Source: Cinnamomum chago
Taxonomy: Eukaryota; Streptophyta; Magnoliopsida; Laurales; Lauraceae
Length of the DNA stretch: 64,000 nt
Assembly: GCA_038049695.1 (NCBI GenBank)
Contig: CP142452.1
Coordinates: 108,509,001 to 108,573,000, forward strand
Direction of reading: 5' to 3'
The notes beneath the pieces are model-generated. The model was not told the origin of the DNA. It was given only the letters and a program-made list of their open reading frames with translations, and ran no database searches. Shown in pieces: positions 33,374 to 45,700 of the stretch (position 1 is its first letter; the number at the start of each line of letters is the position of its first letter). A program made the translations under genes and the position numbers.

Positions 33374-34751
33374 TTATATAGGCTGTGAGGGGTGCCACCT
33401 CAGCAACCCAATCATTCTCCTTTCGAATAAATATGGAGAAAAAACATAAAGTGCTTTAAGATGCCATGTCATCACATGCCACAATTTTTTCTCAAAAAAA
33501 ATCTTTTTATCCATATTCTCTATCTCATAAAATCTCTCAATCAATATCCTCTAAAATCTCTCAATTTTACAACAGTTATTCTCTCTCTCAACACCATCTA
33601 TCTTCCATCTTTTTATTTTAATATTTGGGGCCCACCTTTCTAGAATTCATACTGATAAATTTTTCATTAAAAATATCGTTTTCTTCTAGTTTCCAAATCC
33701 AGCACTACTCTATTCAAACATTGTCACATGTGAACGAAAATCAGACCCGACCTTCTGGTAGACCACCGCAAAGATGGGCTGGTGACAAAAACGTTTTGAG
33801 GTTGGAGTTTTTTTATTGAATCTTATAGGCATCCTTTTCTGATCTGATTATATAGACATATGACCCTAGGTTTGGGTCACCATAAATTACACTTCAGTGG
33901 ACCCACATGGACTCATGATTAAGAGATATATACATTGATCCAATGTGAGCCAATTATTACTGGGACCAAATAACACTAGCATGTGGTTTTAAAGTCTCAT
34001 AATTTATGGCTTTTAAAGTTAAGACGTTTTTACATTTTTTTTTAAATCTAGAACTAAAAAAATGGTTTGGTCAGTTCTAAAATGGTATTAGTGCTACTTC
34101 AAAGGGGTAGAAAAGAAATTTGGGCAGAGGGATTGAAATGACCATTTGCCTATGTGAAAATAAAAAAAATGGTACATTTGTGCAACGAGAGGATTGTACA
34201 TTTTCATGATTTTCTTTATCAACAATAATATGTTGTTTGGTGTGATATATTTTCCTTGCATAGAAGAAAAAAATGAATCATTTTTCCTTACTGGAGAGGA
34301 CTTTGATTTTCTACGAAAAAATAAAATTTCATTTAATGAGAATATAAAAATCTGCATAAACTAAAATCCTCTTGTTGCACCAACAAATTCAAATGGGGTG
34401 ACTTTGTTTTATTTGGCTTTGAAATTATCAATGGGTAATAAAAACTTGAATGCATTTCTTATTACTAATGTGACATATATTAACAAAATTTACTTTTCTA
34501 TATCTTCTTTAGTAATTATTGTTGCTATTATTATTTTTACGTTGTTGAATGGATTTTTTTAACTTTATCTTTGTAATAGTTTAATGTTGATGTTGACCAC
34601 TTGTATTTGTTAATGAAGATGTGTTGACGATTTTTATATAAATATGTATGAATATATACTTATATGTTTATAATTAATTTTGATATCTTATAAATTCAAA
34701 ATATAATATCTTACATTTTACACCGGACTAAGTATTGTGCGTTGTTGCTAG
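33374..34751 (+). mobile_element. Candidate Helitron
   Basis: Starts ttatataggctgtgaggggt, sharing words with the unit starting at 26716. Ends at a weak stem region (accggactaagtattgtgcg) and ttgttgCTAG at 34748-34751. AT-rich, no coding region seen. Confidence 0.4.
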
Positions 34752-34865
34752 TCTATATCAAGACAATTGAACAACTCTGCAACCATGGAATATTGGAGAG
34801 CATAGACTCGGCGCACATGCTACATGTTTCAGTTATCATTGGCATTTAAGAAGAGGTCTTGTAAA
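34752..34865. repeat. Left flank of duplicated block Y2
   Basis: The last bases, aagaggtcttgtaaa, match 12917-12931 in Y1. After the CACTA element the match resumes at 42458. The last three bases (aaa) are the CACTA target-site duplication. Confidence 0.6.
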
Positions 34866-34879
34866 CACTACAAGAAGTT

Positions 34880-35405
34880 GCACTTTTAGCGACGATTTTT
34901 AGCGACGTTTTTAAAATTCGTCGGTAAAAGTTAACTTTTACCGACGTTTTAATTAAAAACGTTGCTAAAATGTAATTTTACCGACGTTAAAAATTCGTCG
35001 GGAAATTGAGCACATTTTTAAGAGAAAAACCTTTAAAACTTTTGCCGACGTTTTAAAAACGTCGGTAAAAGTCACATTCGCCGACGTTTTATAGTAGAAC
35101 GTCGGTAAAAGTCAAATTCGCCGACGTTTTATTTTCGTCGGTAAAATGAGAACTTTTTTCGTTTAAAAGGTAAAATTGGTAAAAACTTTTGCCGACGTTT
35201 CAAAAAACGACGTTATAATGTCGTCGGTAAAATTAGTACATTTTTACTTTTTAAAAGGAAAAAATTTTAAAACTTTTGCCGACGTTTTTAGAAACGTCGT
35301 CCATAGTGTATATTCGCCGACGTTTATTTTGAAAACGTCGGCAAAATTAGATTTTACCGACGTTTTGGTATACTTTTGGAGACGAAATGCTAACGTCGGT
35401 AAACG
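34880..35405. repeat. CACTA left subterminal repeat array
   Basis: About fifteen copies of tttaccgacgtttt or its inverse, spaced 20-50 bp, often in inverted pairs such as gccgacgttttaaaaacgtc. Confidence 0.9.
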
Positions 35406-35992
35406 GCTGTTTTTTCCTCCCCCGCGCCAAAATCCCTTTTTTCCTCTCTTTTCCCTAACTCTCTTTTCACTCTTTTCTCTCACTCCCGCTGCGATTTCCC
35501 TCCCTCTCTTTCTCTCACTCTCGCCCTCGGTCGATCTCTCCCTCGCTCGCTGTCTCTCCCGCCACCGGAAGTGATGAATGGACACAGGGAGAGGCCACCA
35601 CTCTAATCTCTCTTTTCTTCTCCAATCCCTCTTTTCCCTCACTCCGCGTGAATCGCCCAAATCTCCCTCCCTCTCCAGACCTCTGCCAGTCCCAGGCGCA
35701 CGACCACAGCAGCAGCCCCCGGACGCCCGCAGAACCTTCATCGTCCTCCTCGCGCCGCCGGACGCCTCCCTTGCGCCAGGTACACCCCTCCCTCTTCCTG
35801 CACTCCGCACACACCGCTCACCTCTCTCTCTCTCTCCCTCGTTCCCAATCTATCTGTCTGCTCTCCTCCCTCCCTCCTTCTCTTCTTCTTCCTCCCCTCT
35901 CCCCTCTCTCCCTCTCTTCTCTTCTTCCTGCACTGTTCCTCTCCCTCTCCCCTGCTTCCTCCTCTGTGGCGCTCTGCTTCCCCCTCTCCCTT

Positions 35993-36027
<35 letters not shown>

Positions 36028-36240
36028 TCTCTTTTCTTCTTCCTCCCCTGTTCCTCTCCTCTCGTCTGCAAAGCGCAGCCGCCGCCGTTTCCTCCTCCTC
36101 TTCTTTCTTTCTTCCTTATCCTTCTCCCTCATCTCCCTTTCCTCTTTCTCATTCCACGCTCTCAGCAGTCCCCTCTCTCATGCCCTTCTCCCTTCGGGCC
36201 AAGGTCATCCTCTCCAGCCATCTGCTACGTCTTCTGACAT
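35406..36240 (+). other. CT-rich block inside the CACTA element
   Basis: About 800 bp of C/T-rich DNA with long open frames in two phases that are only low-complexity Ser/Leu/Pro. A donor-like site (gcgccag/gtacac) is at about 35780. The position, before the captured exons, would fit a captured promoter or 5' UTR. Not called as coding. Confidence 0.35.
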
Positions 36241-37960
36241 GGGTATCTGCTATTTTCGGGTATTGATAAATGATAGTGATGATTGGCTGTGCTGGTAGTG
36301 GTCTTGTTTTAGTAGTTTATCCGATCTCAGTCTGAATAGAAATCTTTGGTTTTTTTTTTTTTTTTTGCCCTTTTCCTGTGGTTTGGAGATTCTACTGAGT
36401 TGTTTTTATTCTCATGCTTTGCTAATTATTTCATGCTGAGTTGATTTTTGCATTCTGACATGCTTTGCTTTGCTAATTATTTCATGCTGAGTTGATTTTT
36501 GCATTCTGACATGCTTTGCTTTGCTAAATCCCTATTTCAAATGGGGCTGGATCATATTTACCTACTTTACAGTTTGATTAATTTGTATTTGAGTTTGCAA
36601 TTCATAATTTGAGATTTAGCATGTGGTGGCATTCTCCAGAGATAATCGAGCTTCCAATGTCAAGACCCAGGAACCCACAACCCCACATCTTTACAAAAGA
36701 AGGTTAGATTTCTTGCACCCTCAAATTTCTTCTTCCAAAACGGTATCTTTAGGGCTTGTATTGTGTCTCATCTGGAATTAGGCCTTCTTGTACCCCAATT
36801 TCATTCCTTTAGAAGAATCAGCCAATACCCATGTTCTGTTTTACCTTCAATCGAAATGGGTTGGTTGTGCAATCTATTTTGGAGGTAGATTAATTCCTGA
36901 TTGCAATCGTTTCTCTGTTTTGGGTTTCACCCTCTTTTTTTTATTTTTTTGATCTTATTCATGCTGATGAACCCATTAATGAAACTATGGTCCCTATTGG
37001 AAAACCATTTAGCCTTGTACCTATCATACTCCATCTATCAACTGTAAGATGTTGGGTGCTTAATTGGTTGTTTTTCTGTAAGATAGAACTTGAAAGCCAG
37101 AAATGGCTAGTTGGAATCTATTTGTTGGGTCCTTTTTTTTTTTGTTGGAGACTATGCATTGATTTTTAATGTATTCTTTTTTTACCTTGTTGGTGGGCTA
37201 CTCCTTACAATTCATTCATGGCTATGCATTATACACCACTGTAAGAAGATGGGTGCTTAGTCAATTTCTTCTTCAAAAAATAGAATATGGAGGCTATAGA
37301 TGTCTGGTTCCAATCTATATGTTGTATTTCTCTTCTTTTTTTTTTTTTTTTTTTTTTCTTTTTTCATGAGCTGTTTGTAGAGTTAATGTGTTCTTTTTAT
37401 CTTGGTGGCTGGTAATTTCTGACAGTTCCCTTCGTGGGTATTGGGGATTTTTCCATATCCATCAGGCTTATTCTACTACTGTCACCTGCAGGATGTAGTG
37501 ACTCAGTTTGTTGTTTCTCTAGAAGATGGACTATTTATTTATTTATTTATGTTTTTGCTCGCTAGAAGATGGAACTAATTAGAAATATATAGTTCAAATC
37601 TTTATATTTGATCATTTTTCTTTTTATCACAATTTTTTTTTCAGTGTTTCAGTTTGGTGTGATCACACTAAAATATAGTAATTAATACATGCAATTATTT
37701 GGCTTAACTTAGTATATTTTTGTGGGGCTACATCTATTGAATTAAGTGTGTTGCATTGCAATTTCCATCCAATTTAGGAAAACTATAGAAAATGAAACAA
37801 TAATGGTTGCTATTTGTGGGTGCGAGCCTGCAACAAATGTCCTTATTTGATCTCTTTCGAAACTTTGCCTTTATGCTGAATTACTGTAGTTCAGATTTTT
37901 GTGTGTGTATTTCCTGCTTTATTCATGTGAATATTGATCATGTACTGTTTCGATGAACAG
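36241..37960. other. Intron-like sequence inside the CACTA element
   Basis: T-rich plant-intron-like sequence without ORFs. It includes a 54-bp tandem duplication (36414-36530, words ctaattatttcatgctgagt and gatttttgcattctgacatg) and loosely repeated segments at 37020-37140 and 37220-37330, each with a variant of gtaagatgttgggtgctta. It precedes the LIP2-like exon. Confidence 0.4.
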
Positions 37961-38177
37961 GTGTGCGTGCTTTGATCTGTACAATGAAGTCATTCCTTAC
38001 AAAGAGGCATGGTTCTGGCATAAGTCTCTTGTACAAAGAAGGCATACTTTGATGGAACGAGATGAAGATCAATCAGACATGTTAATTATTCTACAACACC
38101 CTCCTGTGTATACACTAGGTACGGCTAGTTTGGACAAATATCTGAAATTTGATATAAATGATTCTGTTTGTGTGTAA
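37961..38177 (+). pseudogene. LIP2: LIP2-like octanoyltransferase fragment captured by CACTA
   Basis: After an acceptor site (gaacag at 37955-37960) the frame reads CFDLYNEVIPYKEAWFWHKS, LVQRRHTLMERDEDQSDMLI and ILQHPPVYTLGTASLDKYLK, FDIND. This corresponds to the N-terminal part of plant octanoyltransferase LIP2, which moves octanoyl from acyl carrier protein to lipoyl domains. The HPPVYTLG segment is the family's start of the catalytic fold. The frame meets TGA/TAA at about 38178, before the region that holds the catalytic Lys and Cys. No upstream or downstream LIP2 exons were found, so it cannot encode an enzyme. Confidence 0.7.
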
Positions 38178-38369
38178 GCTAATTTATATTGATTGAGTAG
38201 ATGAAAAAGGCTTGGTATGCATTGATTCAGTTAGATGGTTACTGATTCAATCTGGCTGGTCTTCTTCTGTTTAAGTTTGTTATAAATTAGCTAATTCATA
38301 TGTATTGAGAACTGGATTTGCAGTCGGAGATCTCTTTTTTGTATTTTGTCTCAATGGTCTATCTGCAGG

Positions 38370-38583
38370 CCAAACTTTGATGTCTAGGAGATATCTGTTC
38401 TGGAAGGTTTTGAGGCTTGCTCATCCATGGATGGATGAAACAATATTATTTGAGAAAATGGATCTTCAGGTGAGTAATTATCTTGTTTTTACAGGTCAAA
38501 GAAATGATGAGGCTGCTATCATGGCCAATGCTCTTTACGATACTCGGAGAGACATATGTACATTTGCTCATATATTCTATAAG
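38370..38583 (+). pseudogene. Two captured exons of an unidentified gene
   Basis: Exon a, 38370-38470, reads through QTLMSRRYLFWKVLRLAHPW and MDETILFEKMDLQ, bounded by ctgcag and gtgagt. Exon b, 38496-38583, reads QRNDEAAIMANALYDTRRDI and CTFAHIFYK, bounded by ttacag and gtaaga. The 25-bp gap between them is too short for a working plant intron, so part was deleted or the piece is read through. I do not recognise the protein. Codon use and splice borders say it was a host gene. Confidence 0.5.
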
Positions 38584-38599
38584 GTAAGAATGGCAAGGT

Positions 38600-40330
38600 A
38601 TTTAATTATAAAAAAAAAGGAATTGTATTTCCTGTTTTCAAGTCCAATGCTGTTTCTTTTATTTTCTATAAATTATAAGGTTAGTTTTGATTGTACAAGC
38701 ATTCATCTTTCACTGTTTTCATGTCAAGTCCTATGGAACTAAATGGGGGTCAATTTAAGACTATTTTCAGTGCACACAAACATACAACAATTGGGGGGTG
38801 GGCCCCGACCTGGATGCATGTCGATCAAGGAATGCAAGGTGATGGATAGAATTGGATGTGGATTATGAGTGGACACAGATATAAGTCTAATTTTATGATT
38901 CCAATCCTTAATTTTAGGTCCAGAAAGTTTCATTTATTTCAATTTTTTTTCTCCATCCTTACATGGCATAAGAACAAAAGAAGAAGACTGATTTATGTTC
39001 TCTCTTGTTTTGCTCTTTTCATGGTTGATTTACAGGCCCTGGTGGCACTTGTACGTATCATTCAAGTGCCAGGTATGATTTTCATTTCCCCCCATTCTCT
39101 CTCCTTTATTATTTTACATTACTAGTGAATGATAGGCAGACCCTTCTGCAAGATACATTCATAAAAAAAAGAAAGAAAAATGGAAAAAGAATTGAGGAGA
39201 TATTAAATTTTATTTTAATACATCCACCATTTCTTTGCTTCTTTTACTTTTTTGTGTTAGTATACAAAAGGTCAGTGTCCTGTTTAACATCAAAAGTGGG
39301 AAAAAGATAAATTGCATCAAAAGCAGTGAGTGTATATTAAGTTATCTTTTTTCAATAATGGCTTTGCTTTTACTTTTGGCCATTCACTTGTGGATCTTAG
39401 TGCTAGCTTTGACTCCTGGATCACAACGATGTTAGGTTTGTGGCTGCATAGCAGCATATGGTGTTCTTGAGTAATCTTGACAACCACCCTCTTTCTTGGT
39501 TTCCTAATCACTGCACATTCTTGAGTAATCAGAAGATGAATTGAAGAAGACAATTGAGAAAGCTAACAATTTGATTGTTGACATTTTGAAGAAAAAACAA
39601 GAAATTTTGAATTCATCTTCCCTTGTTGAGAAATCTCCATCAAGAGTGTTGAGTGGGTGATAACTAGGTTTCCTTTGTCATCACCACATGAGTATTTCCT
39701 AGTGGAACTCTAGTTAGATGAGAATAAATTTTTTTCCTTTAACCCTTTTACTAGTAGAGAGAGGCTCCTGAAATTTGTTTTTTCTTGTGGCATTGCTTCT
39801 TTACTCAAAACTACTTGGGTTGTGTTCATGGTAATTGCATGGTGTCTGAATTATAATGGAAAATTGACGTGGTCTAAAGTTAGCTATTGTTTATTTGTAC
39901 TATTGGTAGATTAGCGCGAGGTTTTAACATGAGGATAGCAGTTTTTCATAGATAAATCCATGAATCTTGTCCTTCTAACTTTTTATGTTTAGATTAAGAT
40001 GTGAGCACACGCATGGGGCTGACACGCATGGGGCGGAAGGGGGGTTTTTTGGTCATTGATCTTGGTTCTATCTAACCTTTTTATAATTCTCCATTGCATT
40101 TTTTTTTTATTGTGTAATGTAATTTGGTTTTCCATTCATCATTAAATCTCTTCTTATGTTCTTATGTAATCTTGGTGTAATCTTCTTATGTTCTTATGTA
40201 ATCTTTATCGGTGATTATTATGAGGATGGGAAGGACCTCAATTGCCTCAATTGAATTTTTAATGATCCTGATCCATGTTACTTTATCTATGTTCCAATCT
40301 TCCTTTTTCTTTGACATATTTTACTATAGT
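38600..40330. other. Intron-like sequence between captured exons
   Basis: T-rich DNA with short ORFs only. A short coding-looking stretch, LKKTIEKANNLIVDILKKKQ followed by EILNSSSLVEKSPSRVLSG (about 39543-39655, plus strand), may be another captured exon of the following unknown gene; it ends at a stop. Confidence 0.35.
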
Positions 40331-40353
40331 TCTCATACCATATGTAACTTGGT

Positions 40354-40680
40354 ATGGGGATACCACCAATTGTGGAAGAGGTGAAATATTTGGTTGAGAA
40401 AAGTGGTCATGAAAAGCCTTCGGAAGAATCTGTGAGGCCATATGAAAAGCCTTCGGAAAAATCAGTTGGCCAAATAAAGACCTCTAGTATCACAGACAAG
40501 TTGATTGAAAGATTAGAGAGTGGGAGTGGTTCTTCATTCAGCAGTATTGACAATAGTAGTCAAGTTCAGGATGATTTTCAGAATGAATCTTCCAGTGCAG
40601 AGGATAGTTTGCATGGGGAAAGTTATGCTTCTGAGATTTCTGAGATTCCTGAAGCTACTGTTGCTGTTTTTTACAGTTGA
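40354..40680 (+). pseudogene. Captured exon of an unidentified, acidic protein
   Basis: An open frame with natural codon use: MGIPPIVEEVKYLVEKSGHE, then repeats of KPSE(E/K)SV, a Ser/Asp/Glu-rich linker and EISEIPEATVAV near the end. The short duplication YEKPSE/HEKPSE is visible. It may belong to the same gene as 41053-41265, 370 bp downstream. Function unknown; the acidic linker style resembles plastid-targeted plant proteins, but that is a guess. Confidence 0.45.
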
Positions 40681-41052
40681 TCCATATGAAAAAAAAAAGG
40701 GCATATCGTTAAGTAGAAGTGTAGAACACCCTAACTTAACAAATTAAGTGAGGGCAGCAGAGGAAAACATGATATGCCTAAGTTACCATCTAACATAAGT
40801 GTTTTCTTTTTCTTTCTTTCTTTCTTTCTTTTTTACCTAAAATTGTATGTGGTTACTTGGTTCAGCAAAAAAGGGAAAAAAAAACAGAGAGAAAAAAAAA
40901 AAGAATAAGAAAACACGTATAAAAGCCTAGTGGATATAAGCCATGTCGTCTATAACTTCTCAATCGATGATGTTATTCCCTACTATTTTATTCAAGTTCT
41001 TTATGTGTCTCATTTAGTTCGTCGGACTTGTAACACTTGAATACTTGTGCAG

Positions 41053-41265
41053 GCTATTCTTTTGCGTAGAGTTTCTGAACATGAAGGCTCAGAAGGACTT
41101 TATTCACTAAAGATGAATTCACATTCAGGAAATGAAAGTTCTTCTTGTACTATTGCATTTGAGGATCATGGTGATGCCAGTAACTTCTTCTACCTATTGG
41201 AATTGTTTTTTTAAGGCCTAGGAGATTTTAGTGCTGATGTTGTTCCTTTATCAACAAAGTCTTAA
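41053..41265 (+). pseudogene. Captured exon, broken by an in-frame stop
   Basis: After tgtgcag the frame reads AILLRRVSEHEGSEGLYSLK, then SCTIAFEDHGDASNFFYLLE, and hits TAA at 41212-41214. The same frame goes on with GLGDFSADVVPLSTKS, which looks like true coding sequence. So the stop is probably a mutation after capture. Protein not identified. Confidence 0.5.
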
Positions 41266-41919
41266 TTTTGGGGTGATCATCTTTGTCTGTGCATTTATAT
41301 CCTCCCTAGGTCTCAACACCAGCAGCCTGCACTTTAAATTCATTCAATTCTACCTTCATTCACATACAAATTTTGAAGGTTCTTTGTTCCATTGAAACAT
41401 AACTGACTTAATAATGAAGGGTACATTTAGATGTTTCTCATTTCATACCATTCTGATATTTTCACAGAAGGATGTTGCATTGTGCATTTGAGGCAAATAG
41501 GAAATCAGTTATGAGATATCTCATTAGGTGGTTTGCGATTTTCGGACTGTTCCACACCGAATCAATATCCAATATCCAATAAATGCACATAAATGGCTTT
41601 CCTAAATTTACTACAATCTACAAGTATCTGATCCCTTAAGAGGGTCAAACATCTCATTTTTTGATGAAAATTAATTTTGTTCTTGGTTTTTGTCGTCTCC
41701 TGATTACTAGAGTAGGAAATGGGTAGAAGCCTTAATATCTTAATAATGCAATTGAAACTAGAGTAGGACTGTATCATTATTGATTGTAATATTTGTTTAA
41801 TGAGATGAATGAATTGATGAAAAATGCCGATGGCTGTTTGCATGCATTTTTTATATTGGCAGGTTTACAGGAAAATTATATTGAAAAACAAATATATATA
41901 TTTTTTAAAATAAAATACT

Positions 41920-42440
41920 TTTGCCGACGAAAAACAAACGTCGGCACAAGTATTTTATTTTTTATATTTGAAAAATACTTTTACCGACGTTTTTTTTTCG
42001 TCGGCAAAAGTATTTTATTCATTTTATTTTTTTAACAAATACTTTTACCGACGATTTTTTCGTCCGTAAAAGTATTTTATTAATTTTTTTATTTAAAAAT
42101 ACTTTTACCGACGATTTTTTTTCGTCGGTAAAATGAAATTTTTATTTTTTTAAAAATAAAATACTTTTACCGACGTTTTTTTTCGTCGGTAAAGTATATT
42201 AAAAAATAAATTTATTTTTTTTAAAATAATAAAATAATTTTTCCGGTGGAAAAAAACGTCGGTAAAACTCATATAAGCGTCGGTGAAAATTAAACTTTTA
42301 CCGACGAATTAATTTTTCGTCGGTAAGGTGTTTTCTTGACATTTTTTTGCCGACGACTACCCGACGAAAAAAAAAACGTCGGTAAAACCTTTACCGACGT
42401 TTTTTTGACTTTTAGCAACGAAAAAAAAAGTCGCTGAAGG
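41920..42440. repeat. CACTA right subterminal repeat array
   Basis: Repeated taccgacg/cgtcggtaaa words separated by A/T-rich spacers with aaaatacttttaccgacg as a recurring 18-mer. Mirror of the left array. Confidence 0.9.
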
Positions 42441-42457
42441 TGTAATCTGTTGTAGTG

Positions 42458-42718
42458 AAACTTTATTTCTGCGATCTAATATACATATCAGAGTCCCCTG
42501 GCATAATATTTTTTATTACGAGAGCTTCTAAACGCAACCTTCATTATTGTGGATGCAAAGTGGGGTTATCAGAGTTCCGTAGCTTATTATTTTTCTTACA
42601 GGAAGCACTCAAAACGTTAATCCTCTCCACTGATCCTCTTCAAAACTAAAACAGTTCACATCTGGGTATAAGTTGGTCTTTTTTTTTTCCCCTACTTCCT
42701 ACACTGCCGAGTTCAAAC
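42458..42718. repeat. Y2 flank continuing after the CACTA element
   Basis: Matches 12932-13260 of Y1 (tctgcgatctaatata, cagagtcccc, ttattacgagagct, tgatcctcttcaaaact). It lacks the gag insertion present in Y1 and joins directly to the kinase 3' end. Confidence 0.75.
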
Positions 42719-45700
42719 CAGCATTAATGTTACACCAAGCTACCGTCCTCATCTTCAAGTGAGGATATTTTTTGCCCACCTCCTCTGTTGCCAAAGAGGG
42801 GACTAGAAGCCAGGAGGAGCGGTGCCACACCATCACTACTGGCTTTCTTACTCCCAAAATTCTGAGATGGGCTGCATTTGAGCAAGACCTGCAGCACATC
42901 CTTCATCGAAGGCCTAGTTGATGGTTGTTTCCCAGTACACATCAACCCCAACTTAAACACCACAACCATCTCATTCAAGTAAGCAGGCTCCCTGACCTCC
43001 TCATCAAGTGCTTCCTCCAATTCCTTCCCCTCATGCAAGTGATGCCATGCCCACTCGGCCAGGCTACCATACCCATCGCACGTGCTGCACACTTCCCTGC
43101 CTGTCGCCAGCTCCAGAAGCACCACTCCAAAGCTATATACATCACACTTCTCATTCACTCGGGTCGTGTAGGCATACTAAGGCGCAATGTACCCGTACAA
43201 GCCCGCGACAGCGGACACGGACTCAAGCTAGCATCAGGGCCAACCCGAAATCAGCGATCCGGGCCTTGAATTCAGAGTCAAGAAGGATGTTGCTGGACTT
43301 CACATCTCGATGGATGATGGGAGGGAAGCAGGAGTGGTGCATGTAGCAGAGCCCCTGGGCCGCACCCACTGCGACCCGGTACCGGCTCTGCCAATCCAGC
43401 AGTCCTGATTCGATTGTTGCACCATTTCTCTTTTTAAACAGCCATCGGTCTAAGCTCCCATTCTCCATGTACTCGTATGTGTCGGATCCTGCCCAGTATC
43501 TCAATCTCGGCTTGAAATTCCTTCTCCAACTTTGCATCCAAGCTCTTGCTCTTGCAAATCTTTTTCACTGCAACCACTTCACCCCCTCGATTCCCCACGG
43601 AGATCCGATAAACCTTTCCCGATCCTCCTCTTCCAATGAGGTCGCTTTCGACCAGCCCGCGTACGATGTTGGCCACTGTGAAATCCAGCCGTTGGAATGA
43701 GGTGAACTTCCACGTGGCGAGATCCTGTCTCTGCTTTCGCTTACTGGAATCTCGTAGGACCAACCAAGCGAGGAAAGCGAGGACGAGGGTTAGGCCCTGT
43801 TTCTTTTATTTTTTGGAATTCCTGATAGGAATTCTGAAATTCCTGACAGAAATTCAGCATTTCTTCGCGAGAATTTCTGGCATTAAAAAATTCCAGTATT
43901 TATAAATGCCAGAAAGGAGGCATTTGTAAAATCCACCTCTCTATCAGACATTCCCAAAACCCAGCGAAGCAGGAATTCCGAGAGAGCTCTCCGGTGCTCT
44001 CGGTCGTAACGGATTTGATGGTTCGACTAGCCGCCAACTTCGTGAGGCTAGCCGCCTCCAAGTTGGAGGCTAGCCTCTAACATTTACAACTGCCAGAAAT
44101 GTTTTGCTTCACTTTTTAGATTTGATGTCTCTATCCATACCTTATCATTAGGGGTTCACATGGATGTATCTTGTCATCTCGAAGCCATTTATTTACTTCA
44201 TTTTCTTTGTGTATATGGTTTTTATTTTTTAATGAAAAAGAGTTGAGTAGTGGGTTGTTCTGTCACTAGAGATATCTTAAGATGGTAATGTAGTTTATGA
44301 GGTTTTCCAGATTTTTAATCATGATATTTATTATATGCCTATGGTCAGGAATAATCAAAGTTGAATCAGGGATAGGCCCTGGATATGGACTGTCCTGTAC
44401 AATACACCCTGTGCTCCACTAGTGACCAAATTTCTGTTGCAATGTATGTCACATGGGTGTAGTATTAAACAATTTTGCGTATTGAGTTATAAAAAAATGT
44501 TGATGAGTTCAATTGGTATATAAACAAAGCATACAAGAGTAAAATTCATTTCAGAAATCAATTTAGTTATGAAATAGGGAATTCAGAAAATTCAGGAATT
44601 CATGAATTCTCAGACAAGAATTCAGGCATTAATGAAACAGGGAATTCAGAAATAAAAGGGGCCCGTTATTTTCCTAGAATTTCTGGAATTCATGTCTGGT
44701 GGCTGTCTGGGATTTAGAAATGCTGAAATTCTAAAATGCTAATGAATCCTGTTATTTCTGAATTCCCTGTTTCATTAATGCCTGAATTCTTGTCTGAGAA
44801 TTCCTGAATTCTTGAATTTTCTGAATTCCCTGTTTCATATCTAAAATGATTTCTGACATGAATTTTACTCTTGTATGCTTTGTTTATATACCAATTGAAC
44901 TCATCAATATTTTTTTATAACTCAATATGCAAAATTGTTTAATACTACACCCATGTGACATACATTGCAACAGAAATTTGGTCAGTAGTGGAGCACTGGG
45001 TGTATTGTACAGGACAGTCCATATCCAGGGCCTATCCCTGATTCAACTTTGATTATTCCTAACCATAGGCATATAATGAATATCATGATTAAAAATCTGA
45101 AAAACCTCATAAACTATACTACCATCTCAAGATATCTCTAGTGACAGAACAACTCATTACTCAACTCTTTTTCATTAAAAAAAAACCATATACACAAAGA
45201 AAATGAAGTAAATAAATGGCCTGGAGATGGCAAGACACATCCATGTGAACCCCTAATGATAAGGCATGGAAAGAGACATCAAATATAAAAAGTAAAGCAA
45301 AACATTTCTGGCAATTGTAAATGCTGAAGGCTAGCCTCTGTAAGTTGGAGGCTAGCCGAACCAAGTTAGAGGCTAGCCTCAGGAAGTTGGCAGCTAGCCG
45401 AACCATCAAATCCGTTACGACCGAGAGCACCGGAGAGCTCTCTTGAAATTCCTGCGTTGCTGGGTTTTGGGAATGCCCGATGGAGAGGTGGGTTTTACAA
45501 ATACCTCCTTTCTGGCATTTGTAAATGCTGGAATTTTGGAATGCCAGAAATTCTCGTGGAATTTTGGAATGCCAGAAATTCTCGCGAAGAAACACTGAAT
45601 TTCTGACAGGAATTCCAGAAAAGAAACAGGGCGGAGGTTTGCCGCGTAGAGACCTCGATTGTGGGGGAAGCTGTTTTTGAATCTCGGATTCTCTAACCCG

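Larger units (their letters stand above)
34866..42457. mobile_element. Pack-CACTA transposon carrying host gene fragments
   Basis: Starts cactacaagaagttgcactt and ends with the inverse of cactacaacagattacacct. TSD aaa at 34863-34865 and 42458-42460; joining the flanks recreates the Y1 sequence at 12917-12960. Length 7592 bp. Both ends carry dense subterminal ccgacgttttt / cgtcggtaaaa words in both orientations (34880-35405 and 41920-42440), the usual CACTA transposase-binding zones. No transposase domain was recognised, so it is non-autonomous. Inside are pieces of a LIP2-like gene and at least one other gene, with intron sequence. Confidence 0.9.

Noticed and set aside
34880-35405. Regulatory operator array
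   Set aside because: The spaced ccgacg words mirror those at the other end of a bounded CACTA element, so they are subterminal transposon repeats.
35406-36240. Long ORFs (about 190-220 aa) in the CT-rich block, both strands
   Set aside because: Several frames are open at once and all give low-complexity Ser/Leu/Pro or Arg/Glu peptide. That is an effect of C/T-rich DNA.
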